The notes under the pieces were generated by a model that did not search any database, was not told where the DNA came from, and was given only the letters and a program-made list of their open reading frames with translations. From Tous-C4FEB sp044356555 (lineage in GTDB: Bacteria; Verrucomicrobiota; Verrucomicrobiia; Opitutales; Opitutaceae), in assembly GCA_044356555.1 (NCBI GenBank), contig JBIKWB010000023.1, positions 1-64,000 of the forward strand: 64,000 bases of DNA, written 5' to 3'. The position numbers were made by a program, and so were the translations under genes. How positions within the stretch are numbered: the first letter of the stretch is position 1; every line of letters starts with the position of its first letter. Below are positions 28,366 through 36,745 of this stretch, piece after piece.

Positions 28366-29522
28366 AAAAGGAACTTCGCGTCGCCATCATCGGGCACAAT
28401 TTCATGGGCAAGGCGCACTCGAACGCCTGGCTGCAAGTTTCGAAATTCTTCGACCCGCCGCTGCGGCCCGTGTTGCAGGTCGCGTGCGGGCGCGACGAGC
28501 CGGCCGTGCGCGCCTTCGCGCAACGCTGGGGTTGGCAGCACGTCGAAACGGACTGGCGTCGCGTCATCGCGCGCGACGATGTCGACGTCATCGACATTGC
28601 GGTGCCGACGCACCTACATCACGACATCGCTGTCGCCGCGGCGCGGGCGGGCAAGCACCTCTTCTGCGAGAAGCCGATGGCGCTCACGGCCGCCGAAGCC
28701 GAAAACATGCTCGCCGTGGCGCAGAGCGCGGGTGTGCGCCACTATCTCAACCACAACTACCGACGCTGTCCGGCGGTGCAACTCGCACGCCGCCTCATCG
28801 ATGAAGGCCGGATCGGCCGGATCTTCCATTGGCGCGGGGCCTACCAGCAGGACTGGATCGTCGATCCTGATTTCCCGCTGACGTGGCAGTTGCAGAAGGA
28901 GACTGCGGGCAGCGGGCCACACGCCGATCTGAATTCGCACAGCGTGGATCTGGCGCATTTCCTCGTGGGCGACATCCGGACGGTTTCGTGTCTGACCGCT
29001 AACTTCGTGCGCGAGCGGCCCCTGCCGGGGCATGGGGCGACCGCGTTCAGTTCCGGGCTGGGGGTGGTGACGCAAAAAGGAGCCGTGACCGTCGAGGACG
29101 CCTCGTTGATGCACGTCGAGTTCGCCTGCGGCGCCATTGGCAGCTTCGAGTCGAGTCGCTTCGCCACGGGCCGAAAGAATCACAACACTTTCGAGATTTA
29201 TGGCAGCGAAGGCAGCCTCACATTTGATCTGGAACGTATGAACGAGCTGCAGTTCTTCTCCCGAAGCGATCCCGGCCATGCGCAGGGATTTCGCACCATT
29301 CTCGCGACGGAGTCGTCCCACGCCTACGTAGCGAATTGGTGGCCGCCGGGGCACATCATCGGCTACGAGCACGGCTTCGTGCACGGGGCCGTCGATTTTC
29401 TCCAGGCGCTCGCAACCGGTGGACCGATCGCGCCCGATTTCTCCGACGGGGTAAAATGCATCAGGGTGCTAGACGCCGGCCTTCGATCCGCGGCCACCGG
29501 GCAGCGCGTGCAAGTTGACTGA
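28362..29522 (+). CDS. Gfo/Idh/MocA-family oxidoreductase
   Basis: 386 residues; the ATG lies within the stop of the upstream epimerase. The Rossmann motif is LRVAIIGHNFMGKAHSNAW, with CEKPMALTAAEAE near residue 105, and the catalytic-region His is in ADLNSHSVDLAHFLVG. No leader, so it acts in the cytoplasm. The pair epimerase plus Gfo/Idh resembles 3-keto-sugar or inositol-type pathways, in which a dehydrogenase makes a keto-sugar that the TIM barrel isomerises. The substrate is unknown. Confidence 0.88.
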   Translation: MKKELRVAIIGHNFMGKAHSNAWLQVSKFFDPPLRPVLQVACGRDEPAVRAFAQRWGWQHVETDWRRVIARDDVDVIDIAVPTHLHHDIAVAAARAGKHLFCEKPMALTAAEAENMLAVAQSAGVRHYLNHNYRRCPAVQLARRLIDEGRIGRIFHWRGAYQQDWIVDPDFPLTWQLQKETAGSGPHADLNSHSVDLAHFLVGDIRTVSCLTANFVRERPLPGHGATAFSSGLGVVTQKGAVTVEDASLMHVEFACGAIGSFESSRFATGRKNHNTFEIYGSEGSLTFDLERMNELQFFSRSDPGHAQGFRTILATESSHAYVANWWPPGHIIGYEHGFVHGAVDFLQALATGGPIAPDFSDGVKCIRVLDAGLRSAATGQRVQVD

Positions 29523-29838
29523 GGTCGGAGCAACTCAACGTCCGACGGGGTCATTTCATCGGTTCAGAAACCCACGTGGTGCATGCCAAACGACTGATGC
29601 GACCTGCGGTAGTTTCTCCGACTCCATCATTCAGCGCGGTCGCCTGGAAACCCGTCTCGATCGACCACGGCAACAAACGCACTTGGTTCACTGAAATCCG
29701 CACCGGTCGGATCATAATCATCCGCCTGATCGGCTCTCTTGAAGCGTGATCAATATTTTCGTGAGGCTACGAGATGGTATTGAAATGCGACCTAAACTTT
29801 ATCGGTCGTCGAACGCACTGCCTGTCGGTGAAACTGTT
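29523..29838. other. Intergenic region between convergent genes
   Basis: 316 nt with no supported gene. A short open stretch around 29636-29748 encodes AVAWKPVSIDHGNKRTWF without a start codon and might be a gene remnant. I saw no clear terminator. Confidence 0.4.
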
Positions 29839-30762
29839 TTACTTCTTTGCTTCCGGTTGGCTCTGCCTGATGGCTTTCGGCTTAAACAGCTCTAATGAGG
29901 GCAGAGTGGATTCAATCCCCTTCGGTGGGACTTCCACCCCAGCCGCCCAGAAAATCCCGTTCAGCACCAACTTCCTTAAATTGTCGTTTTCCCAGTTGAT
30001 GAAAAAATGAGGCATTACCACAGCTACGCCTCGACTCCCACGACCTCGGTCAATGCTCCACGCAACAATCTCCTCCTTGGGTGCTTCGGGCGGCAGCATC
30101 GCCGTAGCCAGCGGAGTCACCGGCGCGCCGGATTTTGTCGGGTCGAACATAATGGGGTAATAGGGCTCGTCCCGCAATGAAAAGGGTGCGACTCCGCGAG
30201 TAACTGGATGACCAGTCTTGGTCGGAGTAACGGTTGCTTCCATGATCCTCGCCTGAGTGCCCGGCTTTACGTTGCCGGGGAGGAAATGCCCGAACCCACC
30301 CAGCCACCGGTAGAGCGATGACTGCATGGCGGACGAGACTTCCCGGGCATTTACGCTAGTGGCATAGTGCACACAAACGATACTGCACCCCTGCTCAATC
30401 ATTCGTGACAACTGGGCGAATATCTCGGTTGATTTCCCGAACCTCTTGGGAGGGAACTGATCTCCCGAAAACACTACTACACGAGCCTGCGCGAGGGTCG
30501 CCGGGTCTGTCGGCCAGCCTTCATAAAGTTCGGTTTGGAAGGCTGCTCCTTCCCCGGCTTGCTCAACGCAATATTTCAGCAAGCGCGCGCTTGCCGCGAC
30601 TTCGTGCGTGCCGGGAGGGTGACCCGATGGTCCGACAATAAACAGAATCTTCCGCGCGGAACTCGCCTCAGAAGCATGGGTGCACAGACCACCTGTCGCA
30701 CCGAAAAAAACGATGAAGATACGAAGCAGCAACAAGGCGGATTGTCGGGCTAATATACACAT
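29839..30762 (-). CDS. Exported ThuA-like domain protein
   Basis: 307 residues. The N-terminus holds a hydrophobic signal segment (LLLLRIFIVFFGATGGLCTHA). The following domain begins KILFIVGPSGHPPGTHE, continues with RVVVFSGDQFPP and SIVCVHYATSV, and has GHPVTRGVAPFSLRDEPYY. That matches the ThuA/trehalose-utilisation family, a glutamine-amidotransferase-like fold common in Verrucomicrobia and often encoded next to Gfo/Idh genes. Here a Tat Gfo/Idh gene ends 24 nt upstream on the same strand. Activity is not established for the family. Confidence 0.8.
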   Translation of the reverse strand: MCILARQSALLLLRIFIVFFGATGGLCTHASEASSARKILFIVGPSGHPPGTHEVAASARLLKYCVEQAGEGAAFQTELYEGWPTDPATLAQARVVVFSGDQFPPKRFGKSTEIFAQLSRMIEQGCSIVCVHYATSVNAREVSSAMQSSLYRWLGGFGHFLPGNVKPGTQARIMEATVTPTKTGHPVTRGVAPFSLRDEPYYPIMFDPTKSGAPVTPLATAMLPPEAPKEEIVAWSIDRGRGSRGVAVVMPHFFINWENDNLRKLVLNGIFWAAGVEVPPKGIESTLPSLELFKPKAIRQSQPEAKK

Positions 30763-30786
30763 GGTCGATGGGAGGATCGAGGTTCG

Positions 30787-32268
30787 CTAGACACCGAAAA
30801 GCCAGCCTTCGCGAATGTACGGTTTAACGTATTTGTTGGCTTCGTCATTGTTCGACACTCGCAAATTCTGACTATCCCACACGACATCTTTGCCGGAGCG
30901 CAGGGCGAGCTTACCCAAGAGGACATTCTCGGTTAGCGGCGCGGAGTACTGGAAGCTAGCCATCGCCATTTTGGGATCGCGGCGGACGACCGCTTCAAGC
31001 CATTCGTGATGGTGCCCTCCTTTATTGCGCGGCAGGGTCCTGGGCGGTAATTTCTGCCGGAACTCCTCCCACCGTGTCCGGGGGTACACTTCGGGGGTGG
31101 TGATATGCATGCTCGGATTATAAATGTATCCCTTGTCGCCAATGATGAACTGCCCATTCCCCACCAAAGGTTTGTTCTCCGGCCAGCCTGGTGGCGGCTT
31201 GGGCATGTTCTGGACCCTGAGCTTTCCGGCGGAATTGCTCCAAATGGGAATCTTACCGGACTCGGGTAGGTTCCTGGCCTCGTCGGCAAGATAATGACCA
31301 TCGTACCACGTAAGCGCCAATGGTCCGTGATTCTTGCCAGCGGGAAAATGGTACCGAATCGTCGAAGCCGAGGGGGGAGATATTTCTGTGCAATTGTCAC
31401 TGCGTAGCACCTCCACTCTGGTCGGCACGTTGAGGTCAAAAACGAAATAAGGAAGATCCATGCTATGGCAGGCAATGTCACCCAAGGCGCCAGCGCCGAA
31501 ATCCCACCAAGTACGAAACGTAAAAGGTTCATAGCCGGCACCGTAAGGACGAAATTTCTGATACGACAGCCACAGATCCCAGTTGAAGTTTTCCCGCACC
31601 GGATTGGTGGGCGGATACGACCCTCGGCCGCTTGCCCACAACGGGCGGTCCGTCCAAATGACAATTTCCCTGGCCTGCCCAATGGCGCCGGCCTCGTACC
31701 ATTCCCTTGCGAGGCGAAGGCCGTCATTCGCATGGGACTGGATACCCATCTGGGTCACTACTCCGGCCTTGTTCGCCAAATTGAGCATCTGTCGCGTACA
31801 CCATATCTCATTGGTCAATGGTTTTTCGCAATAGACGTGCTTACCCAGGCTCATGGCCAGCATCGATGCGGGGAAATGGGTGTGATCAGGAGTGCCAACA
31901 ACGACCGCGTCGACCTTGTCTCCAAGGTCATGCAACATTTCACGAAAGTCAGAATAACGCTTGGCATCAGGTGCTTTCAGGACTTCTCGGCCTGGTGCGC
32001 CATCCTTTCCAGGTGGCTTGTAGCAGGGATTGGCCAGCTTCTTGGCATCAACGTCACAAAGCCCGATAATGTGCGATTGCGGCTGTTGCGCGATGTCCCA
32101 CAAATCATTTCCACCCATACCCTGACACCCGATCGCGGCCACGTTAATTTTGCTGTTGGGCGAAAGACCTTCCTTGCCGATAGCGAATCGTGGCAGCACG
32201 TATGCACCGGCGGCGCCGACGGCTGCCCGGCGGATGAACTCCCTACGATTCAGTCTGTTGCTTGCCAT
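30787..32268 (-). CDS. Tat-exported Gfo/Idh/MocA-family oxidoreductase
   Basis: 493 residues from the ATG at 32268, which sets the Tat leader RLNRREFIRRAAVGAAGA at residues 5-22; upstream ATGs add non-coding-like sequence. The Rossmann start is KINVAAIGCQGMGGNDLWDI, followed by the EKPLTNEIWC motif near residue 148 and a long C-terminal domain with GALGDIACHSMDLPYF. This longer type is common in Planctomycetes and Verrucomicrobia. Its operon partner is the ThuA-like gene. Base composition (about 50-55% GC by eye) is lower than in neighbouring blocks, which may indicate separate ancestry. Confidence 0.88.
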   Translation of the reverse strand: MASNRLNRREFIRRAAVGAAGAYVLPRFAIGKEGLSPNSKINVAAIGCQGMGGNDLWDIAQQPQSHIIGLCDVDAKKLANPCYKPPGKDGAPGREVLKAPDAKRYSDFREMLHDLGDKVDAVVVGTPDHTHFPASMLAMSLGKHVYCEKPLTNEIWCTRQMLNLANKAGVVTQMGIQSHANDGLRLAREWYEAGAIGQAREIVIWTDRPLWASGRGSYPPTNPVRENFNWDLWLSYQKFRPYGAGYEPFTFRTWWDFGAGALGDIACHSMDLPYFVFDLNVPTRVEVLRSDNCTEISPPSASTIRYHFPAGKNHGPLALTWYDGHYLADEARNLPESGKIPIWSNSAGKLRVQNMPKPPPGWPENKPLVGNGQFIIGDKGYIYNPSMHITTPEVYPRTRWEEFRQKLPPRTLPRNKGGHHHEWLEAVVRRDPKMAMASFQYSAPLTENVLLGKLALRSGKDVVWDSQNLRVSNNDEANKYVKPYIREGWLFGV

Positions 32269-32376
32269 ATTATTTCTCTTTGGGAGCGATGCACTGTGCG
32301 ACAGTGATTGCTTTGGATTAATGAATGCACCCAAAAATGTAGCAGGATACCCCGCATCCTGCATTGATGATTTGCG

Positions 32377-32530
32377 TCATTTTGTTATACTTTCAGAGCC
32401 ATGCGGCGGCAGTTCGTGCCTCCAGGGTTGTGTACCGGTGTAGGCGTCGAAGGCCCGGATTTTCTTGTCGCGCGTGCCGCTGGCGAAAACGACGCTCCCC
32501 GAAATCATCATGCAACCACTGAGATTTTTT
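32377..32530 (-). pseudogene. C-terminal remnant of a PQQ-type quinoprotein
   Basis: On the minus strand a frame ending at 32377 encodes NLSGCMMISGSVVFASG followed by TRDKKIRAFDAYTGTQPWRH. That is the hallmark of the last propeller blades of quinoprotein (glucose-dehydrogenase-like) enzymes, where 'GGLVF.(G)ATRDxxxRAFDxxTG' is typical. No in-frame upstream gene exists, and the usual final part after the ELP segment is short. It is a decayed fragment, not a functional gene. Confidence 0.65.
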
Positions 32531-32949
32531 CTGTCCGGTACTTCGGCCGCCTTTTGCGGTGGCTCCGAACACTAGCCAAACGGTGACGAAAGAGCTTTTG
32601 TGCGGCGGAGCGGATATTCGTCGTTCAGTAGCGATCTCTCGACAATCTGGGTGCCAACCGGGACTTGGTAAACGTGCCTGAAATCGACGATGCGGATGCC
32701 GTTGGGCGCGAAGTGGGTAGACTTGGGGTCGTTTGAAACAAATTGGTCGGCGCCATACCACACCGCGCTTCAGGGCTTTCGTGGAATGCGGTTGAGTGGG
32801 GTGCAAGCGGCTTGGCTGCGAAGTCGAGCAAGCGACCGTCGGCGGCGTTGGGCGTGGCTGCGAACACCGGCCGAAACCGCCAGTCCACGGCTCGGCCGGC
32901 GTGCTCGAAACGGCCAGCAAACCCGCCCGGCCAAAACGAAGGCGGTATC
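32531..32949. other. Decayed coding region between epimerase and Gfo/Idh genes
   Basis: Several short minus-strand frames look protein-like (GIRIVDFRHVYQVPVGTQIV around 32620-32700; FAGRFEHAGRAVDWRFRPVF around 32850-32920), but they are in different frames and interrupted. I do not recognise the parent gene or genes. Together with the quinoprotein tail this marks about 550 nt of gene debris. Confidence 0.45.
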
Positions 32950-33873
32950 TTACACTCCGACCTCCTGACGGCAGCGTTCAATGTAGACCCGCGAGCGGTT
33001 GATCGCGGCGGTGATCTCCGGGGCGGTAGGGAGAATCGGAAATCCGCGCGGCGTCGGATGCATGAAGATTTCCACGTAACCCGCATACCGGATATCGGCC
33101 AGCGCCTCCAAGATTGGACGATAGTCCAGCCCGCCGCCGAAGTTCGGCAGTTGCTGCATCTCGATTTCCTTGGACACTTCGTGCGAGAGGCCCGCCGAGT
33201 GTTCCTGGAAATACATGAAAGGAATCTGCTTCGCCCCCAGCTCACGAATCAACGCCGGTAGCTGCTCGATCCACAGGTGCAAATGATGCGGTGCGAGTGC
33301 GACCCCGAGGTGAGGGGACCGGTTGAACTCCGCAAAGTAGCGCAGGGAGTCCGGATGATGGAGCACCGAATTGCTGTGATTCTCGACGGCGATTACGACG
33401 CCGCTTTCCTCGGCCGCAACTGTGTGGGGTTTCATCCGCTCAAGCAGTTCCTGAACCGCATTCTTGGTCTCCGCTCCCGAAAGTCCCTTGGGACCGCCGC
33501 TCGAGGTGACAATTGTCCCGCCGCCGAATTGCCGCATCCACTTCATTTCGTCTCCGAGTCCGGTGGGACCGAGAGGATAGCGTGTGCTCACGCCGATCTT
33601 CACACGATGTTTCGCCAGCAACGCCTTGAATGCGTCGTCGCCCATCTCGGTGATCTGTTCGCGCTGATTCCCATGAACCCGGCACCAGATATCGATCGAC
33701 TCGCAACCTGCTTTCGCGACTTCGGGCAGGATCAGATCGAGCGGCATCGTCCCATACATTGCTGAGGCAAGAATGTAGCGCAGTCGCAAAGGTTCGCCCC
33801 GCGCGGCATGGGCCACCCGCGGAAGAGGCGCACCAGCGGCGACCGATTGGATAAACTGGCGGCTGGATGCCAT
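32950..33873 (-). CDS. Sugar phosphate isomerase/epimerase-like TIM barrel
   Basis: 307 residues from the ATG at 33873. The N-terminal 25 residues look like a weak leader (MASSRQFIQSVAAGAPLPRVAHA). TIM-barrel metal positions include CESIDIWCRVHG, VIAVENHSNS (Glu near 158), HLGVALAPHHLHLW, where the usual Asp is replaced (ALAPHH), and YVEIFMHP. The replaced residue makes full activity uncertain. It follows the BNR/LamG gene with a gap of 107 nt on the same strand. Confidence 0.78.
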   Translation of the reverse strand: MASSRQFIQSVAAGAPLPRVAHAARGEPLRLRYILASAMYGTMPLDLILPEVAKAGCESIDIWCRVHGNQREQITEMGDDAFKALLAKHRVKIGVSTRYPLGPTGLGDEMKWMRQFGGGTIVTSSGGPKGLSGAETKNAVQELLERMKPHTVAAEESGVVIAVENHSNSVLHHPDSLRYFAEFNRSPHLGVALAPHHLHLWIEQLPALIRELGAKQIPFMYFQEHSAGLSHEVSKEIEMQQLPNFGGGLDYRPILEALADIRYAGYVEIFMHPTPRGFPILPTAPEITAAINRSRVYIERCRQEVGV

Positions 33874-33980
33874 AGATCGGATGAGGCAGCGAAGGGCAAA
33901 GGGCCTACCGCGCCGGTCTCATGAACGAAAACGACGAATTCTTGAGAAAAGCGGGAGACCGGTGAGCCGCACTACCGGTT

Positions 33981-35858
33981 CTATTTCCCGCCGGTCGCGC
34001 GCCAGTTGCCGATGATTTCCGACGTGCGCAGGGCACGGTCGTAGATCCGCACCTGCCGAATCTCCCCGTTGATCTTTGGAGCGATGGTCAGCTGTTTGTT
34101 GGCATTTACCGTCCGCAATTCGCGGGGAAAGCGCGCCCAACCGAACTGACGGCGATCACCCCCGTCGTTCAACTTTCCGTCCACGACAAAGGAAATGGTC
34201 TTGGGGCCTCCGTCCACGATGATGCCAATATGGTGCCACTCGCCTGACTTCAGCACGCCTGGATCGCAATCCCATGATATCTCGCCCAGGCCGAAATCAC
34301 GCACGTCGCCTGCGAAACTGCCGGCCGACGATGGCCCGAGAGCGCCGCGCAGAGAGAGTTGCACGGTGCCGCGGTCGGTTGTGCTGACGGCGAAGCCATT
34401 GCCGTTGGCGTCCCGTGCGTCGATGAGCGTTTGACCGCCTTCCGTGGATTCCAGCTTCACGGCGAATTCGACCGTGAAGCCTCCGCCTTCCTTGTCTTTT
34501 GGGGCCGCGAGATCGGGCAGGCGAGGCAACGGCAACTGCCGGGCGCCTTTCACGCTCTCGCCCCCGCCGTCGACAATGAGTCCATTGCGCGCGACGTTCT
34601 TGGCGGTGTGCTGATTCCACAGCATTTCGATAAACTCCGCCGGCACTTCATGCACGCGCGCAATGGTCTTTTGCGTTTCCGTGAAGAAATAGCGCCCAGC
34701 ATCCTCCACGAAATCTGGGTAGCTCATGCGGACGATCCAATCGTCGTCGTAGAGCAAAATCTCCGGCTCCGACCAGGAGATCGCTTTTCCGGCAGGTGTG
34801 TCCACCTCGTGTCCGGCGGCGAGCCAAGCCGGATTGCGTTGGTTGCTGTAGGTTGTCCCGCCGTGGTTGTGAAACCAGTAGAGATAACGGCCGTTGCCGG
34901 CCTTCCAGACAAAGTTGGCGGCGCGGGTGTGCTTCACTTTACGTGCGCCCGGCCCGTAGGTCATGAACTCAGGCTTGGTCCAAGTGCGACCGTGATCGCG
35001 CGAGTAGGCGTGGACCGGATAGTCCGTCTCGGTGCGATAAACCGTGAAGAGGCTGCCGTCTGAGAGCGCGACGATGCTCTGCTCCTCGGCGATGTCGCCC
35101 ACCGGCGAGCGCAAGCCGATGTCGCCGTCGGGCAGCGTTTCCCAGCGGATCTTCGTCGGATCGCGCTCCGTGAGAAGGTTATCGCTGCGCAGGAAATTTC
35201 CCTCCGATTTCGTCATGAAAGTGGGGCCGAAGTTGCCAACTTTGTGCAGAGTGACGTAAGCGGCGCCCTGGTGGATCAACGGGCGGCCGACGTGCCAAAA
35301 GAAGCGCACCTTGCCGCCGTAGACATTCCCGCGATCGACGGCGGTTTCCCGGACAGGAATTTCATAGCGCTCTTTTGACCAGGTCTTGCCGTGGTCGTCG
35401 CTGTACTTAAATACGAAGTATCCTAGCGTATCGACGCGCTTCTCCATTTTGCCATCGGTCCGTTTCACCTCGCGCAGGTTATCTTTGTTATAGTTGTAGA
35501 ATACATACAGCCGGCCGGAGGGTGCCTTGAGGATGGTGACATACGAGGACTCGGGCGGGCCCGGAGGCTCGATTGCAATCAATGGCGACCACGTGCGGCC
35601 AAAATCCGTGCTACGTGTTGCCACGATATGCTGGCTGGCGGCGCCCTCATGCCCGTTTGCGGTCGTGATCACGCAAACCCACGCCCCGTCGTCGGCCTTC
35701 ACGATGTAGGGTTGGTCGGCGTACTCTTCGTCCGGTATCGTCCATCCGGTCGCGATGTTGCGCCAGTTGAGAGGAATTTTCTGCGGTTGGTCTGCGGCCG
35801 AGGAAAGCAACGCGGTGAAAAGCGAGACAACAGCGATGAGACAAGAATGGGGTTTCAT
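33981..35858 (-). CDS. Exported BNR/sialidase-like protein with C-terminal LamG domain
   Basis: 625 residues from the ATG at 35858, with signal peptide LIAVVSLFTALLSSAADQ. Asp-box repeats of the S-x-D-x-G-x-T-W type occur three times (STDFGRTW, SDDHGKTW, SRDHGRTW) over residues 80-300, predicting a six-bladed propeller. Residues 440-620 form a concanavalin/LamG-like module ending RQVRIYDRALRTSEI. The arginine-triad FRIP motif of true sialidases is absent at the N-terminus (DEEYADQPYIVKADDG), so sialic acid cleavage is not assured. A copy of the LacI-linked 15-mer lies 50 nt upstream. Confidence 0.85.
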   Translation of the reverse strand: MKPHSCLIAVVSLFTALLSSAADQPQKIPLNWRNIATGWTIPDEEYADQPYIVKADDGAWVCVITTANGHEGAASQHIVATRSTDFGRTWSPLIAIEPPGPPESSYVTILKAPSGRLYVFYNYNKDNLREVKRTDGKMEKRVDTLGYFVFKYSDDHGKTWSKERYEIPVRETAVDRGNVYGGKVRFFWHVGRPLIHQGAAYVTLHKVGNFGPTFMTKSEGNFLRSDNLLTERDPTKIRWETLPDGDIGLRSPVGDIAEEQSIVALSDGSLFTVYRTETDYPVHAYSRDHGRTWTKPEFMTYGPGARKVKHTRAANFVWKAGNGRYLYWFHNHGGTTYSNQRNPAWLAAGHEVDTPAGKAISWSEPEILLYDDDWIVRMSYPDFVEDAGRYFFTETQKTIARVHEVPAEFIEMLWNQHTAKNVARNGLIVDGGGESVKGARQLPLPRLPDLAAPKDKEGGGFTVEFAVKLESTEGGQTLIDARDANGNGFAVSTTDRGTVQLSLRGALGPSSAGSFAGDVRDFGLGEISWDCDPGVLKSGEWHHIGIIVDGGPKTISFVVDGKLNDGGDRRQFGWARFPRELRTVNANKQLTIAPKINGEIRQVRIYDRALRTSEIIGNWRATGGK

Positions 35859-35907
35859 GGGTGGAAGATCATCGGCGCATTTTCTGATCGGACAAATCCC
35901 TAGTTGA

Positions 35908-35922
35908 TTTCCAGTAAAATGC
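35908..35922 (+). promoter_or_regulatory. Operator-like 15-mer, copy 3
   Basis: TTTCCAGTAAAATGC, 50 nt upstream of the BNR/LamG start at 35858 and in the same relative orientation as copy 1 has to its minus-strand operon. Confidence 0.5.
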
Positions 35923-36043
35923 ATGACGCGAACACCGTGGTGTCTAAAAATTCGAACTACGGCTACACCGTGTCGCGACAATACTCCCTTCGCAACTTCA
36001 CTCCCGAAAACCCGCGGAGATGGTTCACCATCGCGGCCCGCAT

Positions 36044-36239
36044 TTTGATTCGCTTCAATAGTTCGCATCCATGGCGGTTGAAGCGAATGAAGCGAATTGA
36101 TGACGATATACTCGGTCGCCGGCCCGGCATGACGGCGCCAAATTTTGACCTACCTTCGATTTGCCCAGCGAGCCTCCCTCTGAAGACACCCGATTCGCTT
36201 CAAAAGTTCTTCGTTTGATCCATGTCGGGCAGCCAGTGG
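36044..36239 (+). repeat. Palindromic dispersed repeat, copy A (196 nt)
   Basis: Left end: TTTGATTCGCTTCAA, then a conserved stretch through TTGAAGCGAATGAAGCGAAT. The middle of about 70 nt is poorly conserved. The right end runs from CTCCCTCTGAA through GATTCGCTTCAAAAGTTC to GTCGGGCAGCCAGTG. Both ends match copy B at 60672-60866. The GATTCGCTTCAA/TTGAAGCGAAT arms can fold into a hairpin. It looks like a REP- or MITE-like element with no coding capacity. Confidence 0.8.
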
Positions 36240-36745
36240 TGGTGGGGTAGTGGTCGAGTAGTGGCGGAGTAGTGGCCGTGTAGCTGAGTAGTAGTGGCAA
36301 AGTAGTGGTTGGGTAGCGATATTGTCTCGGGAGCGGATGGCGCGCGGGCATGCGGATGCGTAATTGGGCGAATCGGCCTCTTGGGGAAGCCTCGTAAATC
36401 TCCGAGATCAGATTGCCCTGAGGACCTGGCAGAGTCGCGGTCCCAACCGCCTTTTTTTGTCTCCTGCACGTTGGTTTTCACCAGTGGCCGCAATTCCTCG
36501 TCGCCTCGGAAAAGCGCCTGCATTTGCCAGCCTGGGAGTTTCGTTTTGTCACGGCCTTCGTCGGACGGTTCATGGGTTTTCATTTGCCCATGGTTTTTGG
36601 CTTCAGCACCAAATCGCTACTCGTTATCCGTCTTTTTGGTGAACCTTTTTGAGGCTACCAGATCGGCGCCGCACGGCGCAGGTAGCTTTTGGGTTGCCTT
36701 TGGCATCTGTCGTCGCGGCCTAAATGTCCGTTAGCGTTACCCACG
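36240..36745. other. Non-coding stretch with a GTAGTGG tandem array and a hairpin
   Basis: About 500 nt between repeat A and the GntR-type gene. From 36241 to about 36317 degenerate GTAGTGG units recur at irregular spacing. At 36654-36690 GCTACC and GGTAGC enclose GCGCC/GGCGC and are followed by TTTT, a possible attenuator or terminator 55 nt before the regulator start. Small ORFs on both strands show no recognisable family. Confidence 0.5.

Noticed and set aside
32371..32395. TGCGTCATTTTG upstream of the Gfo/Idh gene as a fourth XylR-type site
   Set aside because: There is no second half-site 21 nt away and the AAAA core is missing.
32393..32920. 175-codon minus-strand frame
   Set aside because: Arg- and Pro-rich translation without motifs. 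Another frame of the same DNA carries the quinoprotein tail, so this frame is not the real one.
36241..36317. CRISPR array
   Set aside because: Units are only 7 nt, degenerate and irregular, with no 25-40 nt spacers and no cas genes.
36200..36583. 127-codon minus-strand frame over the tandem array and repeat A
   Set aside because: Its C-terminus is translated repeat DNA, and I see no family or leader. It may be a small gene but cannot be supported.
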